Part shown: positions 21,497-22,107 of the stretch, one piece after another
How positions within the stretch are numbered: the first letter of the stretch is position 1
Layout of the letters: each line of letters starts with the position of its first letter
Source of the DNA: Amoebidium appalachense
Taxonomy: Eukaryota > Ichthyosporea
Assembly (NCBI GenBank): GCA_963693365.1
Contig: CAVNZM010000062.1
Location: 1 to 22,107, forward strand
DNA: 22,107 nt
Direction: 5' to 3'
The notes under the pieces: generated by a model
The model's input: only the letters and a program-made list of their open reading frames with translations
Told to the model about the DNA's origin: nothing
The model's database searches: none
Position numbers and translations under genes: made by a program

Positions 21497-21833
21497 ACAG
21501 GTAAAGACAACAAAAAAATGAAAATGACCGTAGCACGCCGTGTGGTAGTGTAGGAGGGTAGTAAGTTCCTACAAAGCAAAATGTAAAGTGGTATCCCACA
21601 CCGGACCAGCCAATCAAAACAGCGGAATCCTCCCGACTTTTGCCGCTCAGACAGCAAATTAAGCTACTACATCCTCCTACATTACTACAACACACAAATA
21701 CACATACTACAACGGTGTGTGGTGCGCTCAGAACCAATGAGATTTGTAGGAAGGTGCGTGCTTATCCAATCATCATCGTCCTACGTAGTAGCTTTGTTGG
21801 AGCTTTGTAGGAGCTTTCGGCAAATGTGGGAGG
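21497..21833. promoter_or_regulatory. Promoter region with repeated TCCTAC/GTAGGA and CCAATC motifs
   Basis: Six TCCTAC or GTAGGA hexamers are found: 21550, 21567, 21675, 21746, 21779 and 21807, in both orientations. CCAAT is at 21610, 21734 and 21766. No gene is seen. The region probably controls the zinc finger gene and holds the 3' end of the partial gene at 21834. Confidence 0.55.
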
Positions 21834-22107
21834 TTAAAGGCGACTCTGAATCTTGATATACGATATCAAATAACATGAAATAACACCAGATGTGGCAGGA
21901 AGCCCCTCCCATGAAAAAACCTTTCCGCCTCTTGCATTCTTCAGGGGTCCCAAGACACGTTTAACTGCCATTCCAAACAGTCTTTGACTTGGCTTGCTTC
22001 CAGTGTGGCTAGCATTACGATCCCACCAGAGCTTATACAAGTCGAAGAGTGGTGTTGGTTGCACGAATGCTCCATCCGGGATGACAGGCATATTGTCGCA
22101 TCCATTC
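21834..22107 (-). CDS. Partial paralogue of the nuclease-like gene (C-terminal domain)
   Basis: The frame runs off the right edge and is open to the last base. Its C-terminus matches the winged-helix-like end of the 19908 gene: LFDLYKLWW versus LYQLYQNWH, LFGMAVKRVLGPLKN versus SFGMVVKKILGPVAT, then KVFSW versus KVCTF and ISCYLIS versus VGCYKLS. An ATG at 22089-22091 lies in frame, but homology to the other copy extends upstream of it, so the true start is outside the window. Whether it also has the PD-(D/E)XK domain cannot be seen. Confidence 0.65.
   Translation of the reverse strand, partial: NGCDNMPVIPDGAFVQPTPLFDLYKLWWDRNASHTGSKPSQRLFGMAVKRVLGPLKNARGGKVFSWEGLPATSGVISCYLISYIKIQSRL

Overview
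This window most likely comes from a large double-stranded DNA virus of a eukaryote, or a viral insertion in a eukaryotic genome. It shows dense, intronless, mostly minus-strand genes with very short gaps and overlaps. TATA-like and AATAAA signals are present, and no bacterial-type ribosome-binding sites were noticed. The recognisable families are typical of nucleocytoplasmic large DNA viruses: an archaeo-eukaryotic (UL52-type) primase, two F-box proteins, a nucleotidyltransferase-RING fusion, a BRO/KilA-like protein with a T5orf172-like tail, a PD-(D/E)XK-like protein with a winged-helix tail, and a five-finger C2H2 protein. I cannot name the virus or its host. No capsid, polymerase or packaging ATPase gene is present to fix the lineage.

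Layout. Positions 1-1140 hold three kinds of tandem repeat (134 bp, 42 bp and about 120 bp with long G runs). The G-run repeats form the 3' end of a large coiled-coil gene (to 4008, with a disrupted N-terminal part up to 4422). Positions 4463-7320 hold two small unknown genes, the primase, the nucleotidyltransferase-RING gene and a 34-residue arginine-rich peptide. Positions 7310-11105 hold an F-box gene, a frameshifted acidic/basic gene and a series of small genes, three of them single-pass membrane proteins. A GT-rich microsatellite and a gene-poor stretch follow. Positions 11651-13057 hold the second F-box gene. Positions 13058-13825 are an AT-rich regulatory stretch with a 60-bp repeat and CCAATC boxes. 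Positions 13826-14866 encode an unknown protein with a damaged C-terminus. From 14893 to 18177 runs a plus-strand series: a membrane-anchored protein with four PAN/apple-like repeats, a second anchored protein, and three basic proteins. From 18281 to the end the genes are on the minus strand: BRO/T5orf172-like, PD-(D/E)XK-like, C2H2 and a partial paralogue of the PD-(D/E)XK-like gene.

How the genes may fit together (inference): the primase serves genome replication; the F-box and RING proteins probably redirect host ubiquitination; the anchored proteins may sit in a virion or host membrane; and the many short Arg/Lys-rich proteins look like a protamine-like set for condensing DNA. Several genes change reading frame, one at a short G/C run, and eight mononucleotide G/C runs of 14 or more occur. 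Either the assembly has indel errors or these tracts really vary.
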